Source: Apophysomyces variabilis
Lineage: Eukaryota; Mucoromycota; Mucoromycetes; Mucorales; Mucoraceae
Assembly (NCBI GenBank): GCA_002749535.1
Contig: MZZL01000390.1
Span: 62,001-126,000, forward strand
Reading direction: 5' to 3'
DNA length: 64,000 bases
The stretch's first letter is position 1. Every line of letters starts with the position of its first letter. This document shows positions 27,155 to 39,075 of this stretch, in pieces. The notes under the pieces are model-generated. The model ran no database searches. It saw nothing but the letters and a program-made list of their open reading frames with translations, and was not told the DNA's origin. Position numbers and translations under genes: made by a program.

Positions 27155-27741
27155 GCTGGAATGGCTCGTAAGTATTTGTCCGTTCCAGCATCTTCTGCTC
27201 CCTCTGAGCGGTGCTTTTCGCATGCCAAGTTTTTCGCTCCATTTCAGCTCAATCCTTTGTTGTCGGAAACAATTCGGAAAAATGTCTTAGTATATTCCTA
27301 GAGTAAACCTTACTCTTTTTTGAATAAAACTCTTTTAGACCACAACGCATTACTTCTCTATTCTTTTTCCCAAATTGCCGTTTCCAAGTTAATTTGCTTT
27401 TATTGCTATCTTAAAACTTATAGAGCTCATTTAAACTTCATTACTTTACTATCAGAACCGCTTTCGGAAGCTTTTCCTACCTTCATGTTACTAATTAGTC
27501 TTGTTTGAAGCGACAACAAAACAATGGCACTCTCTTAAATTATAAAGATGGAGAGCATTAGTCCTTGGTATTTCCTACGCGCAATGAGGAATAATTGAAT
27601 GAATACGAATATTGTCCCTATTATTCGAATAAGCTAAGGATATTCGTCTACTTATTCGAACGAATGAGAATATCCAAAAAGTTATTCGGATAAAAACGAA
27701 TATTTATTTTTATTCGTTCATATTCGTCCGTGCCGATTCCT
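27155..27741 (+). mobile_element. 3' remnant of a hAT DNA transposon
   Basis: From 27155 to the stop at 27299-27301 the plus strand encodes a hAT dimerisation domain end: ARKYLSVPASSAPSERCFS followed by NPLLSETIRKNVL. About 300 nt further is a cluster of TATTCG/CGAATA motifs (27598-27735) and the sequence GTCCGTGCCG at 27727-27736, which looks like a subterminal region. The 5' part of the transposase is absent; the LINE remnant abuts it on the left, suggesting a nested insertion or deletion. The right terminus cannot be fixed exactly. Confidence 0.65.
27598..27735. repeat. Cluster of TATTCG / CGAATA subterminal repeats
   Basis: About nine copies of TATTCG or its complement in under 140 bp, in both orientations (for example ATTATTCGAATAAGC, TTATTCGAACGAATGAG, TTATTCGTTCATATTCG). 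Such clusters are transposase-binding sites in hAT elements, and the cluster sits where the 3' end of the adjacent hAT remnant should be. Confidence 0.7.
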
Positions 27742-28027
27742 AACTGAGACCCCTTGGATTTACTGGGAACGATCTTTAAATTTATTGCCAGGCGTCATGA
27801 GTCAGAGATCGTTGGTTATGCTGTGCGATGCCAAGACTTCGACTGATCACTTGCAACCAACAACACAACCCTAATTTGCCGATTTGCTACCTGAAAATAT
27901 GACGCACTTGAGTGGAAATAAAAAAGAAAAATGCTCTCACTCACTCGTGATCGCTGGTTGAATTATGGTATAACTTTAGGATTGCCTCGAGACAAGTTAC
28001 CTTATTTCTTACTTTTTTACCGTAAGC

Positions 28028-28946
28028 ATGGCGAATCACTGTAAAGAAATCAAGTCTAATTGTTGTACAGTTGCAAACTGCGACAAGTATGACAAACCAT
28101 CCAAGTCAAGCCATGTAATGCGGAACCACAACAACCTAATCCACGGTCTATCATATTTCATTCGTTTACACGGATTTGGATGGCAAGGCAACAAAATAAA
28201 CAACAAGGGCTAAAACATTTATTGCATGATTTATGCTATTAGGGCATGAGCAACTCGTCTCAGTCGAAAGGAGCAAGGACATTTTACGATGCCCATTTTG
28301 TTTTAAACAGTACAAGTCTTCAGAAGGTCTCAGAGCCCACATCAGTATCCTGAAATCAAATTGCTCGAACGACGATTGTGAGTAAACAGTGGACAAGAGG
28401 AGGGCATATTGAGACGTACAAATACAACGGAAAAAGATATACATACTTATGTATTTTCCTGTTGTCATCAGGCATCAGCTCACATGATGAAGACGATGAT
28501 TTGGACTTGAGCATTGTGACGGTGCCAACGACTTCAGAAATGAAAGGTATTCCTCATCAGCCAGCCCAAACACCCCTTTACGCAATTATTGGAACGCAAT
28601 TGTTCATGCCTCCCAATCATCTAAGGACAATCAAAAGGACATCGAGAAGAGCATGTGGATCATCGACAAGTTGAATTTGGAACCTTTTGCGCCTCTTTGC
28701 TCAGACGGCAATGGCGGAAGCGTTGAATACGATGCTCTCAGCCATCATTCCAATTTTGAACACGTGGTTGGTCAAAATGTTGAATGCAAACCTATACTTA
28801 CAGCAAAACGAAATCACGATGGGGATATCATAGACACCAATGTATGTCCAGATTTGGCATCGCTCCTTCACCGCTCATCTTTACGCAACATGCTGGTGAA
28901 ACGAGATTATCTCGACCTGGAGAATGGACCTGGCTGCCTTGCTGAA
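28028..28946 (+). CDS. C2H2 zinc-finger gene or fragment, uncertain exon structure
   Basis: I do not recognise the family. A frame starting at 28028 has a finger-like pattern (CTVANCDKYDKPSKSSHVMRN). A second frame from about 28242 gives a clearer C2H2 core (LRCPFCFKQYKSSEGLRAHI). It is joined by a plausible intron (GTGAGT at about 28377, ATCAG at about 28473) to an acidic segment (SSHDEDDDLDLSIVTVPTTS). A third open frame, about 28580-28946, reads WNAIVHASQSSKDNQKDIEK and onward to a stop. The link between the second and third parts is unclear and may be a frameshift. A single N-terminal finger followed by an acidic stretch recalls Plavaka/KDZ transposon proteins, so in this transposon-rich block it may be TE-derived rather than a host gene. 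Confidence 0.4.
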
Positions 28947-30454
28947 TAAGGGTTGGATTCATGAGCCCCAGATCAAATTTGCTTGTGCACAGATTCTGGC
29001 CGGTGCCATCTTGTTGATTACGGACAACGGTGAAGCGATCCTGGTGAACACAATCGAATGGGCGCACGAAAAATGTTGATATTCATCGTGAAATATGCAC
29101 TTCTGACGAATTAATTTTCCCTCCATCATCATTGCGGATACCAAACGTATGGTGTTGTGTCCGGACCACACGAGACGGGCGAAAGCTCATTGTTGGGACT
29201 CGATCATGCACAGTCCTTGTCACGTCAAGTATGCGGTTGGATTTCAAGGCAAGTCCTGACGTCGATCCATCATCTTTTTCCTTTGCTGTGTCACCACAAG
29301 CAACGGCAATTTACATTGACAAGGAGAGCTGAATCAAGGCACAAAAGCTCGCACTTGATGAAGATGCACGATCGATCGAGCCATACCACTTGATTGGACA
29401 AGTAGACAACTTCTATCACAGTTTCAGCGAGCGTCAACCTACTATCTCTGCCGGTCATCAAGCTATCTCGCTTCCGATCACCCATTCCAGCCATGTACAG
29501 TATTCACCTATTGTGATTTTAAAAATGGTAGGAAAACAGTTGATGTTGACAGCTCCAGCATGATTGCCTCGTGAATTTTCCAAGCCATTGGCTACGCAGT
29601 AATCAAGTCTCCTGAAACAGCATCTCTATCAAAGCAGCTCATCAGTCCTGTGTGAATCAGTGTAATTGACGTATAAAACGAAATAACAGAATGCTCAGAA
29701 TAAGCGAGACTGAAAAAAGATCTTTTTTATTTCACGAATGATTGTTCTCTTTAAATATATTTAGAAACGCGTGCGGGTAAAAGCGGGTTGGGGTAGTTAC
29801 TAATATCTTTTGTAAAATCCATACGATCGATAATGACATATCAACCTTCTGTCTTTTGATATTCTGTGTCCGCTAGAGTCCCAGCAACAGATGAATAGAA
29901 TATGAAGGTGTTAGTGTAACCTGATCCATACAGTCATTATAGCCGATATGTTCACTGACAGTCTAGACCTAATATTTTATCCACTGAATATAGCGATGTA
30001 ATCATGTCAGATATGACAGTAATGACGGAAAAATTAAGCATTTATTGAACGATATCTTAGATCTCTTCGCCGATGGTGTCAGCACGATACCCATTCTGTA
30101 CAACATCCAGCTGAATCAAATTCTAAAGCGACTGGCAGATATGATGTCGATAAACATCTCCAGGGCCAACCATGCCATTGCAGAAAACATCCAAAAACGT
30201 GTCAATGCATTCAACTGCAACCGATTAATGGCATTTTCTGCTTTTTTTCCATTGCATAGGGATGTTCACAATAAAACGGACTCATATTTTATAGATCCAT
30301 CTTTTGATTCTGCTTTTAAATTTCATGAGACCAAGGATGATGCTTGCATAACATGCACGCGTGTTCAACCAGATCACGACGAAAAAAAGGTTTTGAATAC
30401 TCAATGTTTCACAAAATGTCAGCATATCCAAGGTGCGTCTCAGTAAATCCAGGT
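28947..30454. other. Transposon-flanking region with an unidentified open frame
   Basis: Short frames only, except a 133-codon plus-strand frame at 30045-30446 (ILDLFADGVSTIPILYNIQL at its start, a Cys/His-bearing CITCTRVQPDHDEKK near its end). It stops just before the left end of the hAT element, so it could be a gene or TE fragment cut by that insertion. I could not assign it to a family. Confidence 0.3.
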
Positions 30455-30466
30455 TAAAGCTCGCAA
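30455..30466 (+). repeat. Left terminal inverted repeat of the hAT element
   Basis: TAAAGCTCGCAA; it pairs with 34005-34016 with one mismatch. Confidence 0.65.
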
Positions 30467-30856
30467 CGGTCGGAACGGGACGGCACGGACCGATCCAAGC
30501 TAGGTGGACCGAGACCGTCGGTTATCATTACTCTGTCAGTATTCGGGAGGGTCCAAGATCAGATACTGAAACCGCTGCAAGGACCGTTGGTATGACCATC
30601 GGTCTATGCTATGCCTTTCACATCACATCACACACGATATCACTTACAGACATTCAAAGTAAATATTTCCCTTTGCTCCAATAAGTGCGGTTATAAAAGT
30701 ATACAACAACTTCATTGCTTGCAAGATTTTCAGTTTCAGTGTGATTCAAATTACAGATTAAGAGAAGCAATTCATGTAATAAGAAAGATAAAAAAGCAAT
30801 GCATCGTTTATTAACTGCTAATTCAACACTCGATTTATTTCAGAGGATATTACATA

Positions 30857-33307
30857 TCAACTTTTTAGTTCCTGTCGTAGCCGGTATTTTTCAAGCATAC
30901 AGGCACGAATGGTTTCTACAGCAAGTGAAGCGCGATTTGGGCTGATAATCGTCTTGCCAGCGGAGAAGACTCGTTCTGATGGAGCACTTGTACCTGAGAT
31001 AACGATGTTAATCAGAAGACGAATGTGGGGTGAAGGGAGATACTAACCTGAAATTGCTAAGTAGTCGCGCGCCATTCTAGCTAAGGATGAATACTTGCTA
31101 ATTCGTATAGTCTGCCACCAGTGAAGCGGATCGCAGTTCTCAGCATCGATTGCGAGATATTCAAAGAGCTCATCTTCTTGTCGTGTCTTCGCTTTGTCGC
31201 GCAGATGACCGAACAGATGCTGTAACAGTTTATTTTTTCCATCTCTATTTGTGCCTAACTGATAGCAATATCCTCATCAGCATACTCAACTTCAATGTAT
31301 GCTATAAACATGGTACGTACTTGCTTCTGTACAAACTGTATCCATTTAGTTTCCCATTCGTGTCGCTTATGGAAAGATAGTTTCAGTCGAGGATCTAGTA
31401 CTGTAAATGATCGTTTAGCTTAAAAATCTACGTTAGAGTGTTACCTGTTGCCACTGAGCAAATGGGTGCGAAGTCAGTCATGTTATAGTACTTCTGCAGT
31501 TTTCGAACCATGCAACTGTTGCCTCCTGAAGCTTTGAGTTGCCGGTGGTGTAGTTATCCGGCCTGTCCATCAGAACGTTATATGTAGGTATAACGATCCC
31601 CATGGTTGGGTAATTGCTACCACTTAACATGGTTGTGCTCTTTTTGAAGATCTATCATTAAAAGGTGGATACTGCATATTTAGAATTTAACGCATCTAAT
31701 AGTAACTTTACCTTTAGAAGGTCCTTCAACTGCAGTAAGATTTGCCACTCATTCTCAGAAAGAGACCATTTATTCAAGTGGCTTTCAATGCTTATCAATA
31801 CAACAAGTGGACCTTGGATGCGCAATGCGGAATCGATCATTTCATACGTAGAATTCCACCTTGTTCCAACATCAATTACACGCTGATAATGTCGCACATT
31901 CATGTTTGTACAACACTGCTTCAGTTCTGCACGGAATTGAACAGAACGGCGGATCGATACAACGACATTTCGAAGCTATAACTGTGCTAGTATCTTCTAA
32001 TGCAGTAACCAATTACCTTGGCTAAAATAGATGAAATTCGGTCGTACTCCGATCAAAATGGATCTCTTCATTATATACGTTGTTCCGTTGCTTCAGGTAT
32101 TATTTTGATGGTTGCAAAAAGATCCTGCACCGCAAGGTTAATAACATGTGCAAGACAGCGGTTATGCTGTCTTCTAGCACTGAAGAAAACGCCAAATTCG
32201 GGCCAGGTTTCTTCCAGATGTTGCATAAGTATATCGTTACTTGATGCATTATCAGTTGTTATTGCTAAGATCTGTTGATAGTGGATCACTAAAACTGGTA
32301 AACGGTATCAAAGCACCTACCTTCAAATGTATATTGAGATCGTGCATTGACCTCATCAAGGCATCACCTATTGCTTGTCCAGTATGACTTGCCTCGATAT
32401 GGATAAAATCTAGCAGTAGGTCATGGATCTGCCAGTTTGCATCGATGAAATGCCCAGTAACTGCAGGGAAACCAAATGAATTTTGGTGACGTCCACATGT
32501 CAAGCGTGAGAGATATATTAGAATCTACTGTCTAAAAGAAGGTATTAATATGATAATTGCATCTCTGCAAGTTATCCTACTTTAAGGCGATCTTGCAAGA
32601 TAATACTGCCATGACTACAGCTATTTATAATATCAGATTCAAGAGTGTTTGCGCTGGTGGATATCGCTTCTGGATTAAGGTAACTGAACAGGGTTTGAAA
32701 CGATTTATGACTCTATTTCAATGAATGGTTGGTCATTGAGAACACCCCATTCCCGAAGATGTTGACGAAATTTGGACTTGCTAAATTGAGGATGGCTACA
32801 TCACATGTAACTACAGCAAGAGTAACATATATTTAACGGTACTTACGAGGTGACAAATTGGTCCAATGGTCCTTTCTGGGTTGGAGAGTGAGCACTCTTC
32901 CATCCTTTAGGGTGGTAACTGCTCATATGTTTTCACATTTGCTTAGTGCTGCTCCCATTAGCAGAAACCACTGACCTCTTCCTTATTCTAGATAGGATAA
33001 GCGATATATTAGAGGCGTAACCAGTTTGGTATTGCACAAACCCATCATCTCCGTCACATATGGTAAACAAAGCTGTCTTCGACTTCGAACAATTATCCTA
33101 GTTAAGTGATTTAAACCACTTCCAAACAACGCTGGTGCATGTGCTAGTCACGGTGGCAGAAAAGGTACTAGCTGCAACTGATGTGGAAGATTCTTGAGAT
33201 TGCAAGCGGTTTGAAGAATCAGTTAGCAGAAAAACGATAATTGATTCTTTATCGCTATCTGCTTCGGTGATTCTTGGGCGCTTTTCGTTCCGCTTGTTAA
33301 TAGACAT
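30857..33307 (-). pseudogene. Broken hAT transposase
   Basis: Begins MSINKRNEKRPRITEADSD at 33307 and has a BED-finger-like N-terminal region (SVVWKWFKSLN, later CKSKTALFTICD-type and SSYHPKGWKSAH). Next come SKSKFRQHLREWGV, TSPKF near a DMWTS motif, AVTGHFIDANWQIHDLLLDF, LAITTDNASSNDILM (RNase H-like acidic residues), CLAHVINLAVQDL, VIDVGTRWNSTYEM, and the C-terminal dimerisation domain TSAPSERVFSAGKTIISPNR ending at 30857. Reading it needs several introns. It also shows apparent in-frame stops after KSLN and after STKQM and at least two frameshifts (near 32730 and 32480), so this copy is probably inactive. Confidence 0.7.
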
Positions 33308-34004
33308 GTTTTAAAGATACAGACACACCACCATAACTACCCATTTTAATTTATAGCGTTTTTTGCAACTTGCACGGATCGTCATCACTATGCACCATGA
33401 AAAAATGTATGCATGTTAGGAATCGATCAACACCATACCTAAGCAGATATTGAACAATTTCGTATTGATTTCCGTAACGAAGCTCCAGTATATGTATTAT
33501 CATATCATTGTGAGGGTGGTTAAAGCTAGGATATGCATCCAGAAAAGTACAATGCTCGGTTGGCGAAATTGCTATGGAGAATTTATAAATTTGGTAAGTG
33601 AACAGTCATTATTGCAGAAATCTAAGGTAATAGTTTACTTTTCAAAAACTTTTTCATACCAGATGCTACTGTTACTTGAAAACGGTATGGCATATAATGT
33701 TGAAAGAAAGAACAATTATCAATAATAACAATACGAAGAATAGAATACTAACTTACAAATAATTCTTTATTTACATATATTATAAGCAAAAATAAGAAAC
33801 TATTCTACTTGTTCTGAGAGTTGTTTCTCCAATAATACTTTGGAAATAATAATTTCTTTTGAAAAACCAAAAATACTACAATGATCGACAGTCCGATCGC
33901 TAGGGTGGGGACGGTTTAGCTGAACCAAGATCGGTCTAAAAATCTATGAACCGAGAACGTTAGTCCAAGGGGACAGATTCCGCATCGGGGCGGTTGGTTC
34001 AAAA

Positions 34005-34016
34005 TTGCGAGCCTTA
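34005..34016 (-). repeat. Right terminal inverted repeat of the hAT element
   Basis: TTGCGAGCCTTA on the plus strand, the reverse complement of TAAGGCTCGCAA, matching the left terminus at 11 of 12 positions. Confidence 0.65.
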
Positions 34017-34556
34017 GTTTGCACTCATTCTGTTTTGATCTCTCAATTAACATATCATGACAAAAAATATGACGCGATGAAGGTGTTCACTATAATCACT
34101 TCTGGTGTCCACTTTATAGCTACGTTTCATACGCTTCAGATCTGATTATTAGGCATGAAATTAAACTTAGGCGTTGCTCTCGTCTTTCCAGATGACTTCC
34201 TCTTAATAGCAGCATCTATAGCTTTGGCATTATCGCATTTTACAACAATAACAGGCTCATTTTATAGTTCCTTTTGCACGTTTTCAGCCATAGTCTCGGA
34301 GCGACGTGTCTGCAATCATTAAATGAGTCTGAACTGCAGATTTCACGTGAATATAGATTACAACAGGACATCACATTGGATTTCTATTGTAATTAAACAC
34401 GACTTTTTCCCCGATAAATGGTACGAACTATGTCGTATCCGAGGTGGTCAAAATAAAAAGTTTCAAATTTCGGCATTTCATGCGTATAGAAATGTAGTCT
34501 TAAAGTGACCATATCGTAAGGCAATATTTCATTTTATTTATCCAGTAAAGCAAACA
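34017..34556. other. Spacer between hAT element and ArsC-family gene
   Basis: No gene supported. A short lysine-rich frame on the minus strand (around 34150-34260) and a 61-codon frame on the plus strand (34323-34508) have no recognisable features. Confidence 0.35.
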
Positions 34557-34961
34557 TTAGGCATTTTGTTGAACTCGTGTGGCAACCAATTCTTCCACAC
34601 CTGATGTGTCTGGTCTTCCCAAAGCAGCCTTACGACGATCCCAGTCTACAACGAACGGACGTTCCAACAATGCCGGATCTTTCTGAATCATTTGAAACAC
34701 TTCTTCCCACGAATCAGCTTTCTTTTTAGCTTCAGGTCGCAACAAATCATCCCAAGGTCTTGTAGCTGTATCTTTATCTGCCAAGCCCAGGTAATCTACC
34801 AGCTGTTGCAAGGTCTCCGTAGAGGGAGGTGCTGTGTGATAGCGCACAACATCGAGTTCATAGTTCACTTTTCCATCTTTGGTCTGGTTTTCTTGTAGGA
34901 TAGCCAATGCATTCCTGGATTTAGAACATTTAGGGTTATGGTAAATGGTGAGAAGAACCAT
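34557..34961 (-). CDS. ArsC-family (thioredoxin-fold) reductase-like protein
   Basis: An intronless frame of 134 codons starting MVLLTIYHNPKCSKSRNALA. The HNPKCSKSR segment matches the active-site loop of the ArsC/YfgD family, with the catalytic Cys at residue 12. The C-terminal ERPFVVDWDRRKAALGRP matches the family's conserved RP..V and GRP blocks, with basic residues that bind oxyanion. The length is typical (about 115-140 aa). The open frame continues upstream of the chosen Met without similarity, so the start is set at the family N-terminus. It could act as an arsenate reductase or as a general thiol oxidoreductase; this cannot be decided from sequence. A single compact bacterial-like gene next to transposon sequence raises the possibility of horizontal acquisition, which is untested. 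Confidence 0.85.
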   Translation of the reverse strand: MVLLTIYHNPKCSKSRNALAILQENQTKDGKVNYELDVVRYHTAPPSTETLQQLVDYLGLADKDTATRPWDDLLRPEAKKKADSWEEVFQMIQKDPALLERPFVVDWDRRKAALGRPDTSGVEELVATRVQQNA

Positions 34962-37900
34962 CGGAAAAAGCTGGAACTGCTGCTTACCAACCAAACAATT
35001 GAATCCTAACCCATCGACTAAACGCCGCTCTTTGAAAGAACGCCAGCCATATTGATTGGTTATGGAGTAAACACCGCTGCCAAATAGTAAATGCGTTTTT
35101 TTTTGATAGTGCTCCCACGGGGCGTAGACCCCTTCCTTCGGGAAAAAAGATACAAACAATCACAGCTTTGTCAGTGGATTCCCTTGCGAATAACGCATAA
35201 TTAAGAACGTACAATAACTTTGCGTAAATCCACGGTGTATGATGAGAAGCTATATTATTATCTATTCTTGCTTTGTGAGTTTCATTACTCATCTTTGTCA
35301 CTTTTACGCGCCTGAGATGCTTTATACGACACAAAATGGGGTACTCCTCTTATTGCATCAAAAAGGGAGAGGGTATGGATGCTATCATGGATACAGAATA
35401 TTTATACTGTATAATCATTAGAGATTATGGACCCAGAGGGTCTTTACAGATAGAATATTGCTTTAGAAACAGTTGCAAGAAAAGAAGTCAATCAACAAGT
35501 AGTACTAGAAAGTTCCGATCAAGCCAGCTTTCACAAAAAGCGACGAGAGAGATACGAATGTATAATTTATCAAGTCAAAACAGGAGATAATAAGACTGGT
35601 TACGTTCGGAAACAGAATGTTAATGCGTGTGGTAGAGATTACCATGTAAACTGCAACCTTAGCATTTGTTTACTATGGCAATAGCTGACTACAGCTTATA
35701 CATGATTTCCGCATTCTGCTGTCTTGAACCTTTGAGTTGCAAAAAGCGCCGAAGCACAAGAAGAGATGTGTGCTTCCCTATTATTTCGTTCATTGGTCAT
35801 CTACATCAAGTGTTTCAAACTAAATCTATATAAGGAACATTCACCCTTCCTTCAGATTAATGCATCAAAGTAAACTGACGGAATTCCGGTTTTGGTGTAA
35901 AGGAATCAAAAGAATGAATTCATCATGCGTCGTGTGATTGCAAATAAATTTTCTCATGTCTGTCCAACTTGTAATAGCAGGTGCAGCAATTATCAATATG
36001 CCTATGTATGAATATCATCAAGCTTTCTGTCTTTCATCTTCCCTTCACGAGTTTTAAAGACGTATTTCATTGTCCCATGGCACCGTTCCCACGCCATCAT
36101 CTTTGCAAAGCTCTCATAATGGCAAAAATAGGTGATTATCGTCATCAGTGCTCTATTACCAACCTTGTTGAGTTACATAACATTGTCATTTGATACGTCA
36201 AAGTATACAGGAATTGTTAGTCATCCGCTTTGTTATCACTTAACACTCTCAGATCCTTAAGCTTGTCGACGCAAATATTACATATCAGGGAAGAGATAAT
36301 ATTTCGCTGGAGTACCAGAGATTTACTAGGCATGAAAGGGAAAAAAGGAAGAATACTGTCCCAGTTACAGAGTTCGGGATGCATCAGGGATTGATGCCTT
36401 ATTGAATGCACTTTATAGAGGAATACGTTTTTGTTAACTCAATGCCTATTTTGACGGAAGGGATACTATAGCGACTTACCGTTGTAGTCGGGAAGAAATT
36501 CCAGGAGTATGAGATAGATGGCAGCACTTTGTTCATGTTATTGTTTTGTTTGTGCTAATATCGGAAGAGGAACATCGTACTATCATATTTGAGGCAATCA
36601 TCAGCAGGCGAATGGGTGCACAGGCAAATGAGGTCATCTGCATTTTAGTTTGTGATGAAAGGGCTAATTTATTTAGAGACAGAGAGGCAGAGAGAGAAAT
36701 ATATCCATATATAAACAATGTCATTTTCATTTGCCTACTGATATTTGTATTCAGCCCGGTATATCGGGATATAGAGAAGTATTCAGCCGCAAGACTACCT
36801 TGATCTGGGAGTGGTCTGGAGGGTAACACAATCAATGTGAAATTCGGTTTGGTAAAATGTTTTCCCTTTAACTCTGGAAACTTCTTATACTTCGGTCCTG
36901 ATGGCGGCTAAATCGCGGCCACTTCCCTGGTCTAGACATCTAACAAAACTAGCTATAAATAAAAGGATTATTTCAAAGAATACAAGCCATATATGTGTCA
37001 TTTAAAAGCAAGTAAATGCTCACGCTTGTTGCAAGATATCTCACACTATATATATATCATTCAGATTTGATGGAGATGTGAAATGTTACACGCAAAACGC
37101 ATGTGTGCGGTACATGAAAATTGGAATCATATCTTTGATTGGGTTCTTTTCCAATCTGATAATTGCTGATAACCTCGAATCTCCCTAAGATCTGTGTTCT
37201 ATTCGTGCAGGCTATAGAAGTTGTCAAATACAGGCTATCTATATACGCTAAATAAAGTGGCCATAGACAACCCTTTCAAACTGTTGTAATATTAGCTCTT
37301 TGTCCTTGCACAACTTTGACTTTGACTTTGACTTTATATTCTCCGCCGAGTGCCACATGTTTTAAGATTTGGTTGGCTTCGCAATATTCAACATATCAAT
37401 ACTATCACCTGGTTCTGTCAATAACACTATGCAATAATAAAATGTTAGTATACGATCGCATGTTTACAGGAAAAACAAGACTGGATGTCTTACGCCGAGA
37501 AGTTTAGCAGATTACATCCGGACAGATCGGATATAGCACGATCTAAGCGTCAATATCATTAACATATCACTATGATGTATGTTCGATCCGGCGGTTCCTG
37601 TGCAGATATACCGTACTATACTCTTTGTGTTAAGTCAATGAACGTAAGGTGAGCATTAAAACTTTGAGCCATCATTTGAACCGCTACTACCGACTAGCGC
37701 CAGGGACCCATGGCGACTATCTGCTTGATTTGTTCACCGAGACTGGATTTATATTTATATAACTTTTAGAAATCCGGTCAAAAAATGGTGCTTGTAGGAA
37801 GATTCATCAGATGTCCATAGTATAGCTGCCTACAATTTCCTGTCAAAAAATCGGTAGCAACTCAAGTCCCCGCAGGAGAGAGAGAGGGAGAAGGTAAGCT

Positions 37901-38990
37901 CTTATTGGATCTCATGTTTCATGCAGTTCCCCTGTTTTTTTTTGGCACGATCTCTTTGGATCCTGTCAGATACAGTGGATCGGGAAAGCGCAATTAATCC
38001 GATGTTACGCAGAAACATAGTCGTTGTATCAGCCCAAAAAAAAACACGCGAGCGAAAATGAATGCAAAGGCTTATTTGTGGAATTGATTTATTTGATCGT
38101 GTGCAAAACATACATGTACATCAATGTTGAAGGCCAACCTATAGTCCGACACCACGAGATGATGAGTGCCAGTCCTCAAACAGCCATCATGGTATTTGAT
38201 ATTGCAAGCGCTAAACGAGTAGCCATTGTACCCAGTGGTTATATAGAACCAAGAGCACATTATGCGAATGAAACTTGCGTAGATATCTTATTACACAAAC
38301 ACATAACCAAAAGAAGCAAATCTTTTCTGAGAACACTCCATTTTTATTACAACTTACACGCATTGAACAAAAGAGAAAAAAAAGGGTGAGAAGGGGGGGT
38401 CGAGAAGAGCCCGAGAAAAATTTTCCACTTATAGACCACATAAGCCACAATTCACGTGCACCAATGGCAGACAAGGGAAGCAAGTTTCCTTTTTCGGTGA
38501 CTAAGCGTGTATCTGTATCAGGCAAAGTCCATGCAATGAGATCACGCACCACCCATAAACGATCAAGCTTCGTTTATCTCACGGACGGACTTGAATTTAA
38601 AATTTACTGATCTCTTCTGACAAAGAAAACTGGATTTCTATTATACCCAACTGCTATATCGGTAAAGTATACAGACAGCATTCATTTGCCTTTATCGAAT
38701 TTTGCGAATACCTAATATAAATTTCCCTTTGGAATTATTGATAGTTTTGCATAAAGATGATTACATAGTCATGTTCATTGTAAGGAGGTTTTAGGGTGTA
38801 AAAGCAATAGGCGTATTCCTCCGCATTTTAGACGGTTCGCATGTGAATATGATGAACAGGAGCATGTGATGCACAAGGAAAGTACCGTAAAAAAAGTTGA
38901 CACGGTGGAAGAAGCGTCACGCATTCCATCAGACCGGCTTTTCCGGCATGTCTCCACACTCACTGCATTCGTCCAGGTAGAATCAATAGG
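34962..38990. other. Gene-poor 4-kb stretch
   Basis: No supported gene. It includes a short TTTGAC tandem repeat at about 37315-37332 and a short TA repeat near 37050. Opposed 100-120-codon frames at 38024-38610 overlap each other on both strands and show no family features. One minus-strand frame there (AWTLPDTDTRLVTEKGNLL) is protein-like but unrecognised. Confidence 0.35.
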
Positions 38991-38998
38991 TATAAATA
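38991..38998 (+). promoter_or_regulatory. TATA box of malate synthase
   Basis: TATAAATA lies 85 nt upstream of the malate synthase start codon. It is followed by a pyrimidine-rich leader and an A/C-rich stretch before the ATG, the usual layout of a strongly regulated fungal promoter. Confidence 0.6.
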
Positions 38999-39075
38999 CC
39001 CCGCAAACTTTTTCTCTTTTCATTTCCTAATCCTTTTAGTTATCTTAATCTCTACAACAAATCATATAACACAGC

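Larger units (their letters stand above)
30455..34016 (-). mobile_element. hAT-family DNA transposon, about 3.56 kb, with terminal inverted repeats
   Basis: The ends are TAAAGCTCGCAA at 30455-30466 and the inverse of TAAGGCTCGCAA at 34005-34016, 11 of 12 bases identical. Both terminal regions carry many GGTCGG/CCGATC-type motifs (for example ACGGTCGG, GGACCGATCC, GACCGAGACCGTCGG on the left; AGATCGGTCT, CAGTCCGATCG, CGGTTGGTTC on the right), as expected of subterminal transposase-binding sites. Between them a hAT transposase is recognisable on the minus strand. The 8-bp flanks (ATCCAGGT and GTTTGCAC) do not match, so no target-site duplication is visible. The exact ends are therefore provisional. 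Confidence 0.75.

Noticed and set aside
27590..27741. CRISPR-like appearance of the TATTCG cluster
   Set aside because: Motifs are in both orientations with irregular spacing, in a eukaryotic hAT context; not a CRISPR array.
38024..38610. Overlapping 111-121-codon frames on both strands
   Set aside because: No family resemblance; frames on opposite strands overlap and neither has supporting splice structure.
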